Positions 45,113-54,335 are shown, counted from the stretch's first letter. The stretch: DNA of 64,000 nt from Paenibacillus gyeongsangnamensis (GCF_027533625.1 NZ_JAQAGZ010000025.1:62001-126000); one strand, 5' to 3'. The notes: generated from the sequence alone by a model not told the origin. Numbers and translations: made by a program.

Positions 45113-45181
45113 GACAAGCACCTCTCGTATGTATATTTGTCAAACAACAATTTGACTAAAGAACAAAAAAAGAACCTGAAA

Positions 45182-45472
45182 TTACAGGGTATTCAGGAAC
45201 CCAGGCATGTACCTTTCAAACACCTCCATATTTAGAGTAACGAACTTCGTTTGAGCCTCTTGCCGGATTTTAACTAAACCGGCCTCTCTAAGCGTACGAA
45301 AATGATAAGAAATATTTGCTTTTGGCGTTTCGCATTTTTCTCCTACAGCGCCAAAGCTTTTTTCTTGCTTGGTTTGATAAAGCATTCTGATGATTTCGAT
45401 TCTTGTCGGGTCGGCCAATGCCTTGAATATACGAACTCTGATTTCATCTTCTTCTTTTAGTTTAATAGTCAT
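45182..45472 (-). CDS. ArsR family winged-helix regulator
   Basis: 96 residues. The winged helix is clear: FKALADPTRIEIIRMLYQ (17-34), recognition helix TPKANISYHFRTLREAGLVK, then a wing (IRQEAQTKFVTLN). It lacks the classic ELCVCDL metal box; the equivalent segment reads SFGAVGEKCETP, so metal sensing is doubtful. Located 69 nt upstream of the oxidoreductase pseudogene on the same strand, it was probably its repressor. Confidence 0.8.
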   Translation of the reverse strand: MTIKLKEEDEIRVRIFKALADPTRIEIIRMLYQTKQEKSFGAVGEKCETPKANISYHFRTLREAGLVKIRQEAQTKFVTLNMEVFERYMPGFLNTL

Positions 45473-45598
45473 GCAACTAATTTACATTATCCGTTAAAAA
45501 AATTCAAGAAATAATTAACTTAGCATTAATATACGTACGATTGTAAAGAAGTATTTTCATTGAAAATCACTGAACAAAACTGCCCAATAGCTTACGAG

Positions 45599-45660
45599 GC
45601 TGCCCAATCGATCCCGCGACAGCCTCGTGATGTTGTATATAGAATTCGTCAACGTTAGTT
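45599..45660. repeat. dispersed intergenic repeat with GAGGCTGCC hairpin
   Basis: CGAGGCTGCCCAATCGATCC and CGACAGCCTCG form a stem, followed by CGTCAACGTTAGTTTAA. Confidence 0.55.
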
Positions 45661-46200
45661 TAACCCGCCCATGATTAAGTGAGGCACATACGGCTCTTCC
45701 AGGCTCGCGACTTCATCGGACGTCAGTTTCACCGACAAAGCGGCGACGGCATCCTCCAAATGATGCGGCTTGGTCGCTCCGACGATCGACGCCGTCACCG
45801 GCTCCTTCTGCAGCACCCACGCAAGTGCGACCTGCGCGTGCGGAATGCCCCGAATCGAGGTGATCTCGGCGACACGGTCCACTACTTTACGGTCAGCATC
45901 GGCGGTTTTCGCATAGAGCGATTTTCCGAATTCATCCGTCTACGACCGGGCACTTTGTTCATCCCAATCTCGAGTTATACGGCCGCGCGCAAGTGGGCTC
46001 CAAGGAATGACGCCGATCCGCTCTACCCGGCAAAGCGGCAGCATCTCCCTTTCTACTTCCCGGTACAGCAAGTCCAAATAATTTTGCATCGAGACGAATC
46101 GAGTCCAGCCGTTGCGTTCGGCGACATGCTGCGCTTTAAGGAACTGCAAGCATACATCGAGGATGCCCCTATATAGCGTGCCTTACCGGCTCTCAGAACA
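45655..46200 (-). pseudogene. aldo/keto reductase, truncated, frameshift and TAG
   Basis: Reading from about 46200: VLRAGKARYIGASSMYA, then a one-base loss (near 46152), QFLKAQHVAERNGWTRFVSM, LYREVEREMLPLCRVERIGV, IPWSPLARGRITRDWDEQSARS, an in-frame TAG (45943 region), then TDEFGKSLYAKTADADRK and IPHAQVALAWVLQKEPVTAS to a stop at 45655. This is the C-terminal half of an AKR. The N-terminal half with the catalytic Tyr/Lys is deleted at the junction with an MFS fragment. Confidence 0.8.
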
Positions 46201-46204
46201 TCGT

Positions 46205-46312
46205 GGAGCAGCAGCGTTAACTTCATACCAGTTGCAACGCAACTCGGCTATGCGTTGGGGCTGGTTCTTCTTGTTCCGTTGGGTGATGCTTTGATCGACG
46301 AAGACTGATATT
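46205..46312 (+). pseudogene. MFS transporter fragment
   Basis: The open stretch VNFIPVATQLGYALGLVLLV, PLGDALIDED then stop matches the TM2-loop region of sugar-efflux-type MFS proteins (ATQLGYALGLLLxxPLGD). No other part is present. It abuts the truncated aldo/keto reductase. Confidence 0.55.
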
Positions 46313-46359
46313 GTGGCAAACGATGGGACTCGTTATTGCGCTTGCTGCAGCCGCAATGT

Positions 46360-46581
46360 TCAATGTAAAGCGGTCGGTCTAACCAAAATTTCACTGACTA
46401 AGGTATCATCAGGCTCATTAATGGCGAAAGCAATGGCTCTGGCAATACTGTAGGGAGGTATTAAATTTAGGGCTTTTCGTAATTCTGAAGTTTCAAACTG
46501 CTTCAATATTTTTTCAAGCTGATCTTGGCTTATATCACTCATTTTTCCTCCAGAGTACAATTGATCATAATTGTATTCCAA
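46360..46581 (-). pseudogene. short-chain dehydrogenase, C-terminal fragment
   Basis: The frame ends with IPPYSIARAIAFAINEPDDT and VSEILVRPTALH, the characteristic C-terminus of YdfG-type SDRs (IARAIxYAIxQPxDVxVSEIxVRPT). The Rossmann domain and the Ser-Tyr-Lys triad are missing. A 73-codon reading with an apparent Met start exists but is unlikely to be functional. Confidence 0.65.
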
Positions 46582-46941
46582 AACCTATTATCATGCTGTC
46601 CTGCCCGTTACTTCCAATGAACCAAAAGAAGAGCTGTCTGACACAAGCTCCTCCACTTTCGTAATCCGTTAGCTCCATTAACCGCTTTTCTTAGAAGGCG
46701 ATTAACTTTTAAGCCGGAATCAACAATAAGATTTAACATAGTCTTAGATAAAAATCATTTTGAAATTCTTTCTTATTCCTGCTTGCTCAAATTCAATGCT
46801 TTGAATTGAATAGAGATTATACTTATGGGTAGATTAACGTATGAGGTTGGCTAAAATTACCGACACGGTAGCATTTAAGCATGTAATAAAACAGAGTGAC
46901 AGCGCTAAGCATCGACAATTCTAAGTAACTTACCGTTGATA
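46582..46941. other. intergenic with degenerate repeats
   Basis: Contains CTGTCCTGCCCGTTAC and ATCCGTTAGCTCC (degenerate repeat cores at 46596 and 46660) and no supported gene. Confidence 0.4.
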
Positions 46942-47138
46942 TCATTTAGCGGACCACATTTGGTTATAGGGACTAATAGCGGTATTGAATTGAATCAGTT
47001 TTGTATAGCGGCTATCCAATTGCCGAGCAACATTACTTACAATTCCCTCAGAAACCGGATAATTCAAATCATCTGGATGGGCCATCGCTATTGCAGTTTC
47101 CCCCACTGTTACGGAATCCGCGAAAGAAAGGCTTGACG
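46942..47138 (-). pseudogene. HtrA/trypsin-like serine protease fragment
   Basis: A frame of about 65 codons reads ASSLSFADSVTVGETAIAMA, HPDDLNYPVSEGIVSNVARQ, TKLIQFNTAISPYNQMW, then stop. It corresponds to the segment before the catalytic Ser in HtrA/DegP proteases (VGxxVxAIGxPxGLxxTVTxGIVS ... IQTDAAINPGNSGG); the GNSGG itself is lost. No start is visible. A remnant. Confidence 0.6.
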
Positions 47139-47183
47139 CTTGTTATGTGGGGCAACCTTAGGGCAATAAGGAGATGCTGATGA

Positions 47184-48917
47184 ATGACGGACAAAAGAGA
47201 AGATTGGGAGAGTACGAATCCATCGCGCGCGACGACAACTTCGGTTGAAAGCCCTGTGCCTGTTGTAATATCTGCAAGATCAGCCGACTTTAAGCCGACG
47301 CCGAGTGAAGAACCTTCGCCGGAAGTATCCGCCTCGGCTGTACAGGCTAAGTATTCGGTACCGCAGCCGAGCGCTGGCAAAGTGCCAATTTTATCGATCC
47401 TGGCAATCATCATTGCGGTATTCATGGCGATTCTGGATACGAGCATCGTAAACGTCGCCATCCCTAAAATGATGGCCGTATTCGGCGTAACGCAGACCGA
47501 CATTCAATGGGTGCTTACAGCATATACACTCGTCGTGGGAGCGCTTGTACCGGTTACAGGCTACTTGGGCGATCGGCTGGGGTATAAGAAAGTATTTTTG
47601 TACGCCCTTGTCATCTTTACTATCGGCTCCGGATTATGCGGAGCGGCTTGGAGCAACGGCTCGATGATTGTTTTCCGCATCATTCAAGCCATTGGCGGCG
47701 GCGCGCTCATGCCTGTATCGATGGCGATGATGTTCCGCATGTTTCCGCCGGAGCGACGCGGCTTTGCGATGGGCATGTTCGGCATCGCCATCATGTTCGC
47801 GCCGGCGTTAGGCCCCACCCTCAGCGGCTATATCGTGGAATACTCGAACTGGCGCCTTATTTTTTACATTAACTTACCGATCGGCGTCATTAACTTCTTC
47901 CTCGCCACTGCCGCCTTAAAGGAGACGCAAACGTTGTCCACGCAGAAATTCGACTTGCCGGGCTTCCTTTTCTCGACGATCGGATTTTCTACGTTGCTAT
48001 ACGGGTTGGGAGAAGTGGCGAGTAAAGGCTGGAGCAATCCGGAGGTCGTCTCTTTCCTCATCATTGCTGTGTTCAGCCTGACGCTGTTTGTCATTAGGGA
48101 ATTGACCACCGACGCGCCAATGATGGATCTCCGCCTGCTGGCCAATTACACGTTCACGATTGCCCAGTTATTGTCGATCATTGCCACCGTTGTGCTGATG
48201 GGCGGACTGTTCATTATCCCGATCTTCCTGCAAAATATTTCAGGTTTGACGCCACTTCAGACAGGCTTGGTGCTGCTTCCACAGGCGGTTATATCAGGCA
48301 TCATGATGCCGATTGCCGGCTACCTGTTCGACAAAATCGGAGCGCGCCCGCTCGCTTTCACCGGGCTTGCGATCGCCGCGTACTCGCTTTATTTGAATCA
48401 CTTCATCGACGTAAACACATCAAATACGACGCTCATCGGCTGGTTCGTCCTGCGCGCAGTAGGCATCGGCTTTATGATGATGCCGGTCCAGACTGCCGGG
48501 ATGAACACCGTACCGATGAACAAGATCGGTCAAGGTACGGCGATTACGAATACGGTGCGGCAGGTTGCCGCGTCGTTCGGCATCGCGTGGATGGCGCTTC
48601 TTCTGTCGCAGCGGACGACATACCATGCCGCCACCTTATCTGATGAAATGAACATATTCTCCCCTACCGTCGCGAATGGCGTCAATAATCTGCAAACCGC
48701 ATTCGCGGCGTCAGGCCAATCCACCGATCAAGCTTATCTATTGACACTTTTGTATTTGAATGGTCAACTGCAGACGCGTGCCGTTGTGCAAGCGATGGAC
48801 GATATTTTCATTGTCACGAGCATACTCGCTGCCGTAGGTGCAGCCATCTCATTGCTGCTGCGTAGAAGCAAACAGGGCGCGAATAAAGAGAAGAACGCTT
48901 CGGTGATTATCGAATAG
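47184..48917 (+). CDS. MFS multidrug efflux transporter, DHA2 (EmrB/QacA) family
   Basis: 577 residues. An unusual Ser/Pro/Thr-rich cytoplasmic extension (1-62) precedes 14 predicted helices. TM1 carries the family signature MAILDTSIVNVAIPKMMAVF; motif A is GYLGDRLGYKKVFL; motif C in TM5 is GIAIMFAPALGPTLSGYIVE. It exports hydrophobic drugs in exchange for protons. AAGGAG lies 9 nt before the ATG. No regulator is adjacent. It differs from the partial pump at the left edge. The long N-terminal tail is not typical of the family. Confidence 0.9.
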   Translation: MTDKREDWESTNPSRATTTSVESPVPVVISARSADFKPTPSEEPSPEVSASAVQAKYSVPQPSAGKVPILSILAIIIAVFMAILDTSIVNVAIPKMMAVFGVTQTDIQWVLTAYTLVVGALVPVTGYLGDRLGYKKVFLYALVIFTIGSGLCGAAWSNGSMIVFRIIQAIGGGALMPVSMAMMFRMFPPERRGFAMGMFGIAIMFAPALGPTLSGYIVEYSNWRLIFYINLPIGVINFFLATAALKETQTLSTQKFDLPGFLFSTIGFSTLLYGLGEVASKGWSNPEVVSFLIIAVFSLTLFVIRELTTDAPMMDLRLLANYTFTIAQLLSIIATVVLMGGLFIIPIFLQNISGLTPLQTGLVLLPQAVISGIMMPIAGYLFDKIGARPLAFTGLAIAAYSLYLNHFIDVNTSNTTLIGWFVLRAVGIGFMMMPVQTAGMNTVPMNKIGQGTAITNTVRQVAASFGIAWMALLLSQRTTYHAATLSDEMNIFSPTVANGVNNLQTAFAASGQSTDQAYLLTLLYLNGQLQTRAVVQAMDDIFIVTSILAAVGAAISLLLRRSKQGANKEKNASVIIE

Positions 48918-49208
48918 CTGTTCAGGAAGTCCCATATCTTTGACATTCCTTAGCGGGAACGGTTTTTTCATGATGGAACGCAAATGTCGCTACAAATCAA
49001 AACTTTGTTCATTTTACATTACTGCCCGTCAGCAAGACTGCCGAACATGCCGGCAGCCTTAATCATGATGTGTATTGATCTCTCGTCATCCGTTAGCGCA
49101 ATGATTCAGTTTTTCTATATGATACGGTTCTCCTAGCTATCTGTTTTGGCAAGTTAAAAAAACAGTCGTTAAATTACTCAGATTCTAGACAATTTCACCA
49201 TAGGAAAA
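48918..49208. other. intergenic with repeat
   Basis: Holds a dispersed-repeat copy at 49021-49105 (TACTGCCCGTCAGC, a GCCGAACATGCCGGC hairpin and CATCCGTTAGCGC). No gene seen. Confidence 0.4.
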
Positions 49209-49245
49209 AGGACCCGGAAATACAAAATTTGTATTCCAAGGTCCT
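49209..49245 (-). terminator. terminator of the aldo/keto reductase gene
   Basis: AGGACC and GGTCCT plus GGAAATACAA and TTGTATTCC arms form a long stem; CTTTTTCC follows on the minus strand, about 50 nt past the stop. Confidence 0.7.
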
Positions 49246-49294
49246 ATAAGAGTCTATCCTGATATAGAAACCTAATTATGAGAAAGATTCATTT

Positions 49295-50278
49295 TTATAA
49301 ATTAACCGACTTCATCGAGGCTTCAGGATAACGAGTTCCTGAAGCTATACCCTTAGGCGCTACATCGTTTATATGCGTTAATTCGTCAGTTGTCAGTTCG
49401 ACTCGCATTGCCTCAATATTTTCCTCTAGGTAAGTTCTCCTCTTTGTACCCGGAATCGGAACAATATCGTCTCCTTGCGCCAGTAACCACGCCAATGCTA
49501 ATTGGGAAGGTTTGCATTCTTTTTCCTCAGCTATTTCCTTGATTCGTTTAACCAGGTCCAAATTTTTTTGAAAGTTCTCACCCTGAAAGCGTGGAGAAAA
49601 ACGACGATAGTCATCTTGTGCCAAATCTTCAAAACGTTGAATTTCGCCCGTCAGGAACCCTCTTCCCAGCGGACTGTATGCAACAAACCCGATTCCTAAT
49701 TCCCGACATGTAGGAAGGATCTCGTCTTCTACATCCCGACTCCATAAGGAGTATTCCGTCTGGAGTGCAGTAATTGGATGAACGGAATGAGCACGGCGAA
49801 TTGTATTTGGTGCAGCTTCTGATAAGCCCAAATATCGGACTTTACCTTCATGAACAAGATCTGCCATGGCGCCGACAGTTTCTTCAATTGGGGTGTTCGG
49901 GTCAACACGATGCTGATAATATAAATCGATATGATCTACGCCCAAGCGACGAAGACTCTCGTCACATGCAGCCTTCACATATTCAGGACGGCCATTTACA
50001 CCGAGGAAAGATCCGTCTTCTCCTCTAACGTTTCCGAATTTTGTGGCAAGAACAACCTCATGACGTCGACCTTTTATAGAACGACCGATAAGCTCCTCAT
50101 TTTTACCAACACCATACATATCTGCGGTATCTAAAAAAGTTACTCCTAAATCCAAAGCTCGATGTATAGTTAAAATTGACTCCGCTTCATCTCGCCCACT
50201 ATAAAAGTCAGACATTCCCATACAACCTAAACCAAGAGCCGAGACTTCTAATGAAATTCCTAATTGTCTTTTCTTCAT
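49295..50278 (-). CDS. aldo/keto reductase
   Basis: 327 residues from the ATG at 50278 (GGTGG upstream). The AKR active site is complete: Asp in FLDTADMYGVGKNEELIG, Tyr in the same motif, Lys in VVLATKFGNV and His in DLYYQHRVDPNTP. NADPH-binding residues follow in IPIPGTKRRTYLEENIEAM. It belongs to the AKR11/YhdN-like group that reduces aldehydes such as methylglyoxal. This is the intact counterpart of the decayed AKR at 45655 but only distantly similar. Monocistronic with its own terminator. Confidence 0.9.
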   Translation of the reverse strand: MKKRQLGISLEVSALGLGCMGMSDFYSGRDEAESILTIHRALDLGVTFLDTADMYGVGKNEELIGRSIKGRRHEVVLATKFGNVRGEDGSFLGVNGRPEYVKAACDESLRRLGVDHIDLYYQHRVDPNTPIEETVGAMADLVHEGKVRYLGLSEAAPNTIRRAHSVHPITALQTEYSLWSRDVEDEILPTCRELGIGFVAYSPLGRGFLTGEIQRFEDLAQDDYRRFSPRFQGENFQKNLDLVKRIKEIAEEKECKPSQLALAWLLAQGDDIVPIPGTKRRTYLEENIEAMRVELTTDELTHINDVAPKGIASGTRYPEASMKSVNL

Positions 50279-50290
50279 GATTAATTCCAC

Positions 50291-50666
50291 CTTTCTTTTT
50301 TTAATCTCATTTTACTTTGAAATATTTCCTTTTATATTATAGCGCATATGTTTTATGGAATGAAATCCATACAAATCAGTCGCCAACTCATCTACTTTTA
50401 TCAACTTTTATATTCTCCCTACAAAAACCAGTTTCATACCCGAATGTAGTTGTCTTGAACGATGACAAGCGCGTTATTCAGATACGGAATTGGAAGTCTT
50501 CAGTAAGCAGATTGGCCTGCCCCCAGCGAATCTAGAAGTCCTTTTCGCAACAGGGACACAACCGACGACCGTTTCTCCTGAAACGATCCCAGCTTTCTTG
50601 TCGCACATATGACCCACAGTTTCATGTATTGAACCGAACCAAACAAGACTTGAAAGGAGCAGATGT
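50291..50666. other. intergenic with a short gene remnant
   Basis: A plus-strand stretch at about 50468-50592 (YSDTELEVFSKQIGLPPANL, then EVLFATGTQPTTVSPETIP) ends at a TGA and looks like the C-terminus of a lost protein. I do not recognise it. The remainder is non-coding. Confidence 0.35.
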
Positions 50667-51155
50667 ATGAGTGGTGTTCATCCGGCCACCCAGATTGGCC
50701 ATGTCCACCTGAAGGTGTCTGATCTCGAGCGTTCCATTCGATTTTACACAGGGGTCCTCAGCTTTGATCTGGTGAACCGGCTGGGAAACAGTATTGCATT
50801 CCTGAGCTTCGGAGGCTACCATCATCACCTGGTACTGAATACCTTGGAGAGTGCGGGTGGTAGGCCGCCAGGCCCGGGAACGACGGGCCTGCTCCACTTC
50901 GCTATCCTCTACCCAAGCCAGCGCGAACTCGGCCGGGCGCTGAAGCGGCTGCCGGCTCATGGCGTCCAGCTTGACAGCGCGGTGGATCACGGTGTGAGCT
51001 TTGCCCTCTACCTGCATAATCCTGATTGGATAGGCATTGAGCTGACCTGTGACCGTGACCCGTCTGAATGGACACGGACCCCTGACGGCCGACTGGCGAT
51101 TGGTGAGTTCAACGCCTCGCTCGACCTGCGATCCCTGTTGGCGGCTGCGGAATAG
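50667..51155 (+). CDS. VOC family protein (glyoxalase / catechol dioxygenase-like)
   Basis: 162 residues. The vicinal-oxygen-chelate fold is evident: IGHVHLKVSDLERSIRFYTG (first metal His14), LVLNTLESAGG, GLLHFAILYPS (His77) and DWIGIELTCDRDPSEW (Glu), the order of CatE-type extradiol dioxygenases and glyoxalases. The protein covers about half of a two-repeat dioxygenase. AAAGGAG precedes the ATG. The gene is visibly more GC-rich than the flanking AT-rich sequence, suggesting a recent arrival. Confidence 0.85.
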   Translation: MSGVHPATQIGHVHLKVSDLERSIRFYTGVLSFDLVNRLGNSIAFLSFGGYHHHLVLNTLESAGGRPPGPGTTGLLHFAILYPSQRELGRALKRLPAHGVQLDSAVDHGVSFALYLHNPDWIGIELTCDRDPSEWTRTPDGRLAIGEFNASLDLRSLLAAAE

Positions 51156-51274
51156 GCCAGACCCCTGGGCTTGCCGGGCCGATACTTAGTTCTTCTTATA
51201 TAATTATACTATTTTACAATGATTAACTGCTAGTTAGTGCAGCGACCGCAAGACACCTCTTTTGTTGTTTTAAC

Positions 51275-51284
51275 TCCCGTTAGT
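51275..51284. repeat. dispersed repeat half-core CCCGTTAGTT
   Basis: Part of TTTTAACTCCCGTTAGTTCAG, a partial copy before the stop of the secreted protein gene. Confidence 0.4.
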
Positions 51285-51316
51285 TCAGAAACCAGCACTA
51301 GGAAAAACTCTTACTT

Positions 51317-52273
51317 TTAATCCTCCATTTTGGTCCAAGCGCTAAATTCATGCACTGCGTATCCCTTGTATGCTTTCCGGTTCTTCAGATTCTGGTTTAA
51401 GTCTCCCATTTCCATGTTAAGCTTCTTTTTCCCCTTACCATAAAAAGTGATGAAGCTGTCGGGATTCTGCAGCGTTTCTACAGACAGAAGGAGAGGTTTA
51501 CCCAAAGCTTCCGCTTCATTCAGCTCGTTGGAGGCGACATCGATGATTTCCCTCGTATTATCCCGATAAGCCATCAGAGTTGTGATATCGAATTGGCTGA
51601 TCATAAATTTGGAAAGCGTATATCTACCTCCATGGCCATCAGGAACGGTGAACTTGTGAAGCCAAAAAGGAATATCCGCCCCGGTCGGCAGTCCGGTTTC
51701 CAACTTCGTTTCCTGAACAAAACCGGTCACAGTGTCTCTCCAGTACCCAAGCATCTTATCTTGATCATCACGCCATTCTTTGGTCGTAAAGGGCTCTACA
51801 TCCAAATGAATTCCTTTGTACCGTTCGTCGGGTTTTACACTGAGATTATAGTTTTTCACCCAATCAATGAACTTGTACATTTTTATCTGCTTTTCCGGAA
51901 GAACCCAATTCGGCTCACCGGCTAAGGCGTGAACTTCGATTCCGAGCGAATTGGCTCTTTTGATGAAAGCGGCGTACTTGTCATTAGGAATATCTACGTC
52001 CTGCTGTAGGTAAACTAAGTTAATCCCATTGGCCTGCATTTGGTTGAAGGTGACATCCAAATTCTTGAAGGCTTCTGCTGTATACCAGACCCAAGTGGCT
52101 TTTGTTGCAGGAGCTGCTGTTGGTGCAGAAGGAACTAAAGCTGCCGGTTCTGCAGCATAGGCTCTAGATGTGGTTGGAACGGAAGGCAGAAATCCGATCG
52201 CCTGTACGGAAATCATACTTACAACGGCTAATTTCAAAGATAAAGAAGGTAACAATTTAGTGATTATCTTCAT
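51317..52273 (-). CDS. secreted TIM-barrel-like protein of unknown function
   Basis: 318 residues with a signal peptide (cleavage near RAYA-AEP) and a Pro/Ala-rich linker, then a barrel-like domain: TWVWYTAEAFKNLDVTFNQM, INLVYLQQDVDIP, FIKRANSLGIEVHALAGEPN, GIHLDVEPFTTKEW, ITTLMAYRDNTREIID and GKPLLLSVET at regular spacing. The H-x-D-x-E-P segment resembles the catalytic strand of GH18-type or related hydrolases. It is probably a secreted carbohydrate-active or polymer-binding protein; no specific family is assigned. Monocistronic. Confidence 0.65.
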   Translation of the reverse strand: MKIITKLLPSLSLKLAVVSMISVQAIGFLPSVPTTSRAYAAEPAALVPSAPTAAPATKATWVWYTAEAFKNLDVTFNQMQANGINLVYLQQDVDIPNDKYAAFIKRANSLGIEVHALAGEPNWVLPEKQIKMYKFIDWVKNYNLSVKPDERYKGIHLDVEPFTTKEWRDDQDKMLGYWRDTVTGFVQETKLETGLPTGADIPFWLHKFTVPDGHGGRYTLSKFMISQFDITTLMAYRDNTREIIDVASNELNEAEALGKPLLLSVETLQNPDSFITFYGKGKKKLNMEMGDLNQNLKNRKAYKGYAVHEFSAWTKMED

Positions 52274-52919
52274 GGTTTCTCCTTTACTTTTTTTATTATA
52301 CTGTTGTCAGAAAATCTATGCTGGCATTTACTAATATTCATTATAACGAACAAATAAAAGACTTTTAAGGTTGTATCGTAACAAATTCTTTAAAATTCTG
52401 TGAAAATCCTAATGTGTACGATATCTCATTGGTAATAATGTTCTTAATAACGAATATCATTGATATATTGCCCGTGTATAATTTAGCTAGCGAAACATAC
52501 TTCGGTAAAGTACTGGAGGAGATGAACAAGAACAAGACGAAATAAGGATCTGCATCAGGATATATTATACAAAGACGCGAAGAAGTAAAAGGAGCTGCGC
52601 GCTGGCAGCTCCTTCATCTTTTTGGATAGAGTCCTTTGTTAAGCTATTGTTCCCGTTAGCCATACATGCAGCGCAAGCGCCGCACCACAGATGATGAAAA
52701 TGGGGCGCGGAATCAGTCAATACTGCTACTACGGCTGGGAGAGGAAGGTCGATGAGCTATGGTGCCTTAGAGCCCAACCGTTAGTCTGACTCCAACGATC
52801 ACGGTGCATCTCAGATGTCGCTCCCTTACGGGAAGCACTCATGGGAGATTAATCCTGCTCTGATTGCTGCACCAGCCTCTTGCCTAATTAGCCGTAGAGA
52901 GGGCGTATTCAAGGTGGAA
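52274..52919. other. intergenic with repeat and terminator-like hairpin
   Basis: Contains a strong ribosome-site-like GGAGGAG at 52518 followed by a 7-codon frame (MNKNKTK), probably a remnant; the hairpin at 52589-52614; repeat cores at 52643-52659 (GCTATTGTTCCCGTTAG) and near 52774 (CCAACCGTTAGTC). No full gene. Confidence 0.4.
52589..52614. terminator. bidirectional-looking terminator hairpin
   Basis: Perfect arms AAGGAGCTGC and GCAGCTCCTT with a 6-nt loop. T-rich sequence follows on both strands. Confidence 0.6.
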
Positions 52920-53569
52920 GGTTGTGGTGCAAAGCTCTTAAATCCATGATAACATGATTGAAATGAAGTCATGAGATGGGGATATTACATTGAAAACGGA
53001 ATTAGATTTGTTTAAGTGGAAGCAGTATGAATCAGAGATTATCTTGCTGACAATAAGATGGTATTTAAAATATAGCCTTAGTTATCGTAATCTAGTAGAG
53101 ATGATGGAAGAACGAGGACTACACATGGCTCATACAACCATCATGCGATGGGTTCACCAATTTGGGCCGGAATTAGACAAGCGAATTCGTCTCTTTCTAA
53201 AACTGACCAACGATTCCTACCGAACGGATGAAATCTACATCAAAGTCAAAGGACAATGGAAATATCTTTACAGGGCAGTGGATTCAAACGGAAATACGAT
53301 TGATTTCATGCTTTCTGAAAATCGAGATGCTCTCGCGGCCAGACGATTCTTCAAGAAAGCGTTGACCTCACCACACAATCAATCGCCGCGCGTGATCACC
53401 GTCGATAAAAATCGAAGTCATGCATATGATAAAGAAAGGGCAGGTCGAATGCATTCATTCGTCTGTCCTTTCTGCAGTACAATTAATCATAAAATGTTTG
53501 GTTTATCAGCATAGTCAAATAACAATAAGGCGACTATCTTTGATCCATTTTAATAGTTGCACCAAAACC
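52920..53569 (+). mobile_element. IS6-family insertion sequence, right copy, internally deleted
   Basis: 650 bp bounded by GGTTGTGGTGCAAAGCTC (left end) and GCACCAAAACC (right end), the same ends as the left copy at 1873-2707 but in opposite orientation. About 185 bp are missing inside the transposase. No flanking 8-bp duplication was found. Confidence 0.85.
52990..53514 (+). pseudogene. IS6-family transposase, internal deletion
   Basis: The first 150 residues parallel the left copy (ELDLFKWKQYESEIILLTIR, YRTDEIYIKVKGQWKYLYRA, VITVDKN), retaining the first two catalytic Asp. Directly after GTCGATAAAAAT the sequence jumps to CGAAGTCATGCATATG, which in the left copy lies about 185 bp further on, so the catalytic Glu region is lost. 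The rest is read out of frame (RSHAYDKERAGRMHSF). A short GATA repeat at the junction suggests slippage. The start is TTG at 52990. Inactive. Confidence 0.85.
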
Positions 53570-53718
53570 CCTAATTGCTATATATGAAATTTTCTTAAAT
53601 ATAATTCTCCATTTGGAATCTAAAATCCTATTTCATCAATAGATTTTTCAAAGCCATCCCGAAGAATTAATTAAACTATGAAGTTTGGTAGCGCCGAAAT
53701 CATTCAATCGACTTCAAC

Positions 53719-54335
53719 TTAATTTTTCATGCGTAGTAATCTCATACTGTTCAAGATGACCAGAAGCGCAGCACCAGTATCACTTAACACTGCTATCCAC
53801 AATGTAAGCCAGCCGGGGAAAATGAATAGGATTGCAACTAACTTCACAATAATTGAAAACCAGATGTTTTGCTTAATGACGTTTATTGCTTTTCTGCTTA
53901 GCTTGATTGTATGGGGCAATTTTTCAAGATTATCGCCATGAGCACAATGTCCGCAGTTTCCATCGCAGTATCCGTACCCGCGCCGCCCATTGCGATTCCG
54001 AGATCAGCCGTCGCTAGAGCTGGCGTATCGTTAATACCATCACCCACCATCGCGACTGTTTTTCCTTCCGCTTGTATACGTTTGATAGCTTCCACCTTGT
54101 CTTCCGGTAAAAGGTCCGAGAAATAGCGGTCAATTCCCGTCTGAGAAGCGATTTTTCGTGCAGTTCCTTCATTGTCTCCGGTCAACATCACGGTCTCTGA
54201 GATACCAACCGATTTAAGTGCTTGGAGCGTTCCTTCGCTTGTTTTACGCACCGCATCAGCCACGACGATGATCCCGATGATTTTTTCTTTAGTACCGACA
54301 AGAACCAGGGTATTCACAAACTCTAACCAGGGCAC
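53719..54335 (-). pseudogene. heavy-metal P-type ATPase, C-terminal fragment, frameshifted
   Basis: The first frame reads LVLVGTKEKIIGIIVVADAV, VMLTGDNEGTARKIASQTGI, VAMVGDGINDTPALATADLG and GGAGTDTAMETADIVLMA, the P-domain of CadA/ZntA-type exporters. After a lost G near 53937, a second frame continues LPHTIKLSRKAINVIKQNIW, VKLVAILFIFPGWLTLWIAV and LSDTGAALLVILNSMRLLR, the last two helices with the metal-site Asp. The N-terminal metal domain, the CPC helix and the DKTGT site are missing; upstream residues do not match the family. It lies 150 bp from the IS6 copy. Confidence 0.8.

Noticed and set aside
52518..52545. Seven-codon frame behind a strong ribosome site
   Set aside because: Too short and followed by out-of-frame sequence; probably a remnant rather than a gene.
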